Below, one piece after another: positions 4,878-5,085 of a stretch of DNA of 5,085 nucleotides. The notes under the pieces are model-generated. The model saw only the letters and a program-made list of their open reading frames with translations, did no database searches and had not been told where the DNA came from. Origin of the DNA: Akkermansiaceae bacterium (GTDB lineage Bacteria > Verrucomicrobiota > Verrucomicrobiia > Verrucomicrobiales > Akkermansiaceae); contig JAQGPE010000582.1 of assembly GCA_028293225.1 (NCBI GenBank), positions 1 through 5,085 on the forward strand, written 5' to 3'. The number at the start of each line of letters is the position of its first letter. The stretch's first letter is position 1. Position numbers and translations under genes: made by a program.

Positions 4878-5085
4878 TGTCGAAGGTGGCTGACACGCAG
4901 TGTCAGTCCGCAAGGGTTTGCCTGGCGGGCAAATCAAGCGTCCCGCTTCAGCGCGAAAGGTTCATGATCGCAGGTCGCATTTTCTCTTACTAGGCGAACC
5001 ATAGTTTCTCCACACTTCGATGAACCAGCAGCCTGCGGCTGTAGGCTTTTAAAGCTGAAGCGGGACGCATCAGCCACTTTCGACA
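4878..5085. repeat. Nested inverted-repeat element (candidate MITE, dispersed repeat or structured RNA), possibly cut by window edge
   Basis: Outer arms TGTCGAAGGTGGCTGA (4878-4893) and TCAGCCACTTTCGACA (5070-5085) are complementary at 15 of 16 positions; the exception is a G opposite T, a wobble pair in a plus-strand transcript. Inner arms GCGTCCCGCTTCAGC (4938-4952) and GCTGAAGCGGGACGC (5054-5068) pair perfectly over 15 bp and, on the right, lie one base from the outer arm. Inside them GGTTCAT (4959-4965) pairs with ATGAACC (5020-5026). Side hairpins are CTGACAC/GTGTCAG (4890-4906), TTTGCC/GGCAAA (4917-4933) and CAGCC/GGCTG (5029-5041). The 4961-5050 core is about half G+C, lower than the genes. 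No credible protein is encoded. The right arm ends at the last base of the window, so the true boundary and any target duplication cannot be seen. Confidence 0.7.

Noticed and set aside
4777..4896. 40-codon upstream extension of the cytochrome frame, starting at a GTG
   Set aside because: It is Pro/Arg-rich, starts inside the inverted-repeat element and would mask a clear signal peptide beginning at 4776.
4938..5068. Integron attC site, because of a 131-bp imperfect palindrome
   Set aside because: The arms lack the GTTRRRY/RYYYAAC core sites, and no integrase or cassette array is present.
4878..5085. Retron non-coding RNA, because of end-pairing inverted repeats enclosing hairpins
   Set aside because: No reverse transcriptase is visible and the layout has two long nested arm pairs rather than a single short end pair with one msd hairpin; sequence to the right of 5085 was not available, so this is not fully excluded.
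1..5085. tRNA, rRNA, transposase, toxin-antitoxin or defence genes
   Set aside because: No cloverleaf, rRNA segment or protein signature of these classes was seen on either strand by eye.

Overview
This is a GC-rich bacterial window (my estimate is about 60-65% G+C). It carries seven protein-coding genes, one of them cut by the left edge, and several intergenic stretches full of inverted repeats. Four things weakly suggest a member of the Verrucomicrobiota or the wider PVC group: the high GC content, mostly weak ribosome binding sites, a short cytochrome c whose C-terminal signature (LTYLRNSF..N followed by a V...E...R stretch) I associate with PVC-type cytochrome domains, and an intergenic decamer repeat of the kind I remember being scattered through such genomes. 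The assignment is inference and has not been checked by any search.

Left part (2-3111). A truncated LOG-family (lysine-decarboxylase-like Rossmann) gene runs rightwards and ends one base before the end of a leftward three-gene amino-acid ABC importer. In transcription order the importer has a lipoprotein substrate-binding protein (2937-2140), a membrane permease (2103-1327) and an ATPase (1337-603). Permease and ATPase overlap by 11 bp. With one permease and one ATPase gene, the expected complex is a homodimer of each, fed by the lipid-anchored binding protein. The substrate is probably a polar amino acid but cannot be named from sequence.

Middle (2938-3940). A 206-bp divergent gap separates the importer from a rightward single-domain cupin gene. 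The gap holds a small hairpin and a threefold 10-bp tandem repeat. After the cupin comes a 278-bp non-coding stretch, convergent with the next gene. It contains a perfect 12-bp palindrome, four successive GC hairpins, a terminator-like stem with a short T run, and one more dyad.

Right part (3941-5085). A leftward two-gene unit encodes an exported monohaem c-type cytochrome (4776-4297) and a 119-aa soluble protein I do not recognise (4300-3941), joined by a 4-bp ATGA overlap. Upstream of the cytochrome start lie an 8-bp-stem hairpin, a longer-range 8-bp inverted repeat, and, from 4878 to the window end, a nested inverted-repeat element of at least 208 bp. Its outer arms are 16 bp and its inner arms 15 bp, with further hairpins inside, and its core is clearly less GC-rich than the genes. 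This element is the most interesting item here. It may be a miniature mobile element, a dispersed repeat or a structured RNA, and its right end may lie beyond the window. The remaining genes are ordinary members of known families; I see no defence system, CRISPR array, tRNA, rRNA or transposase.
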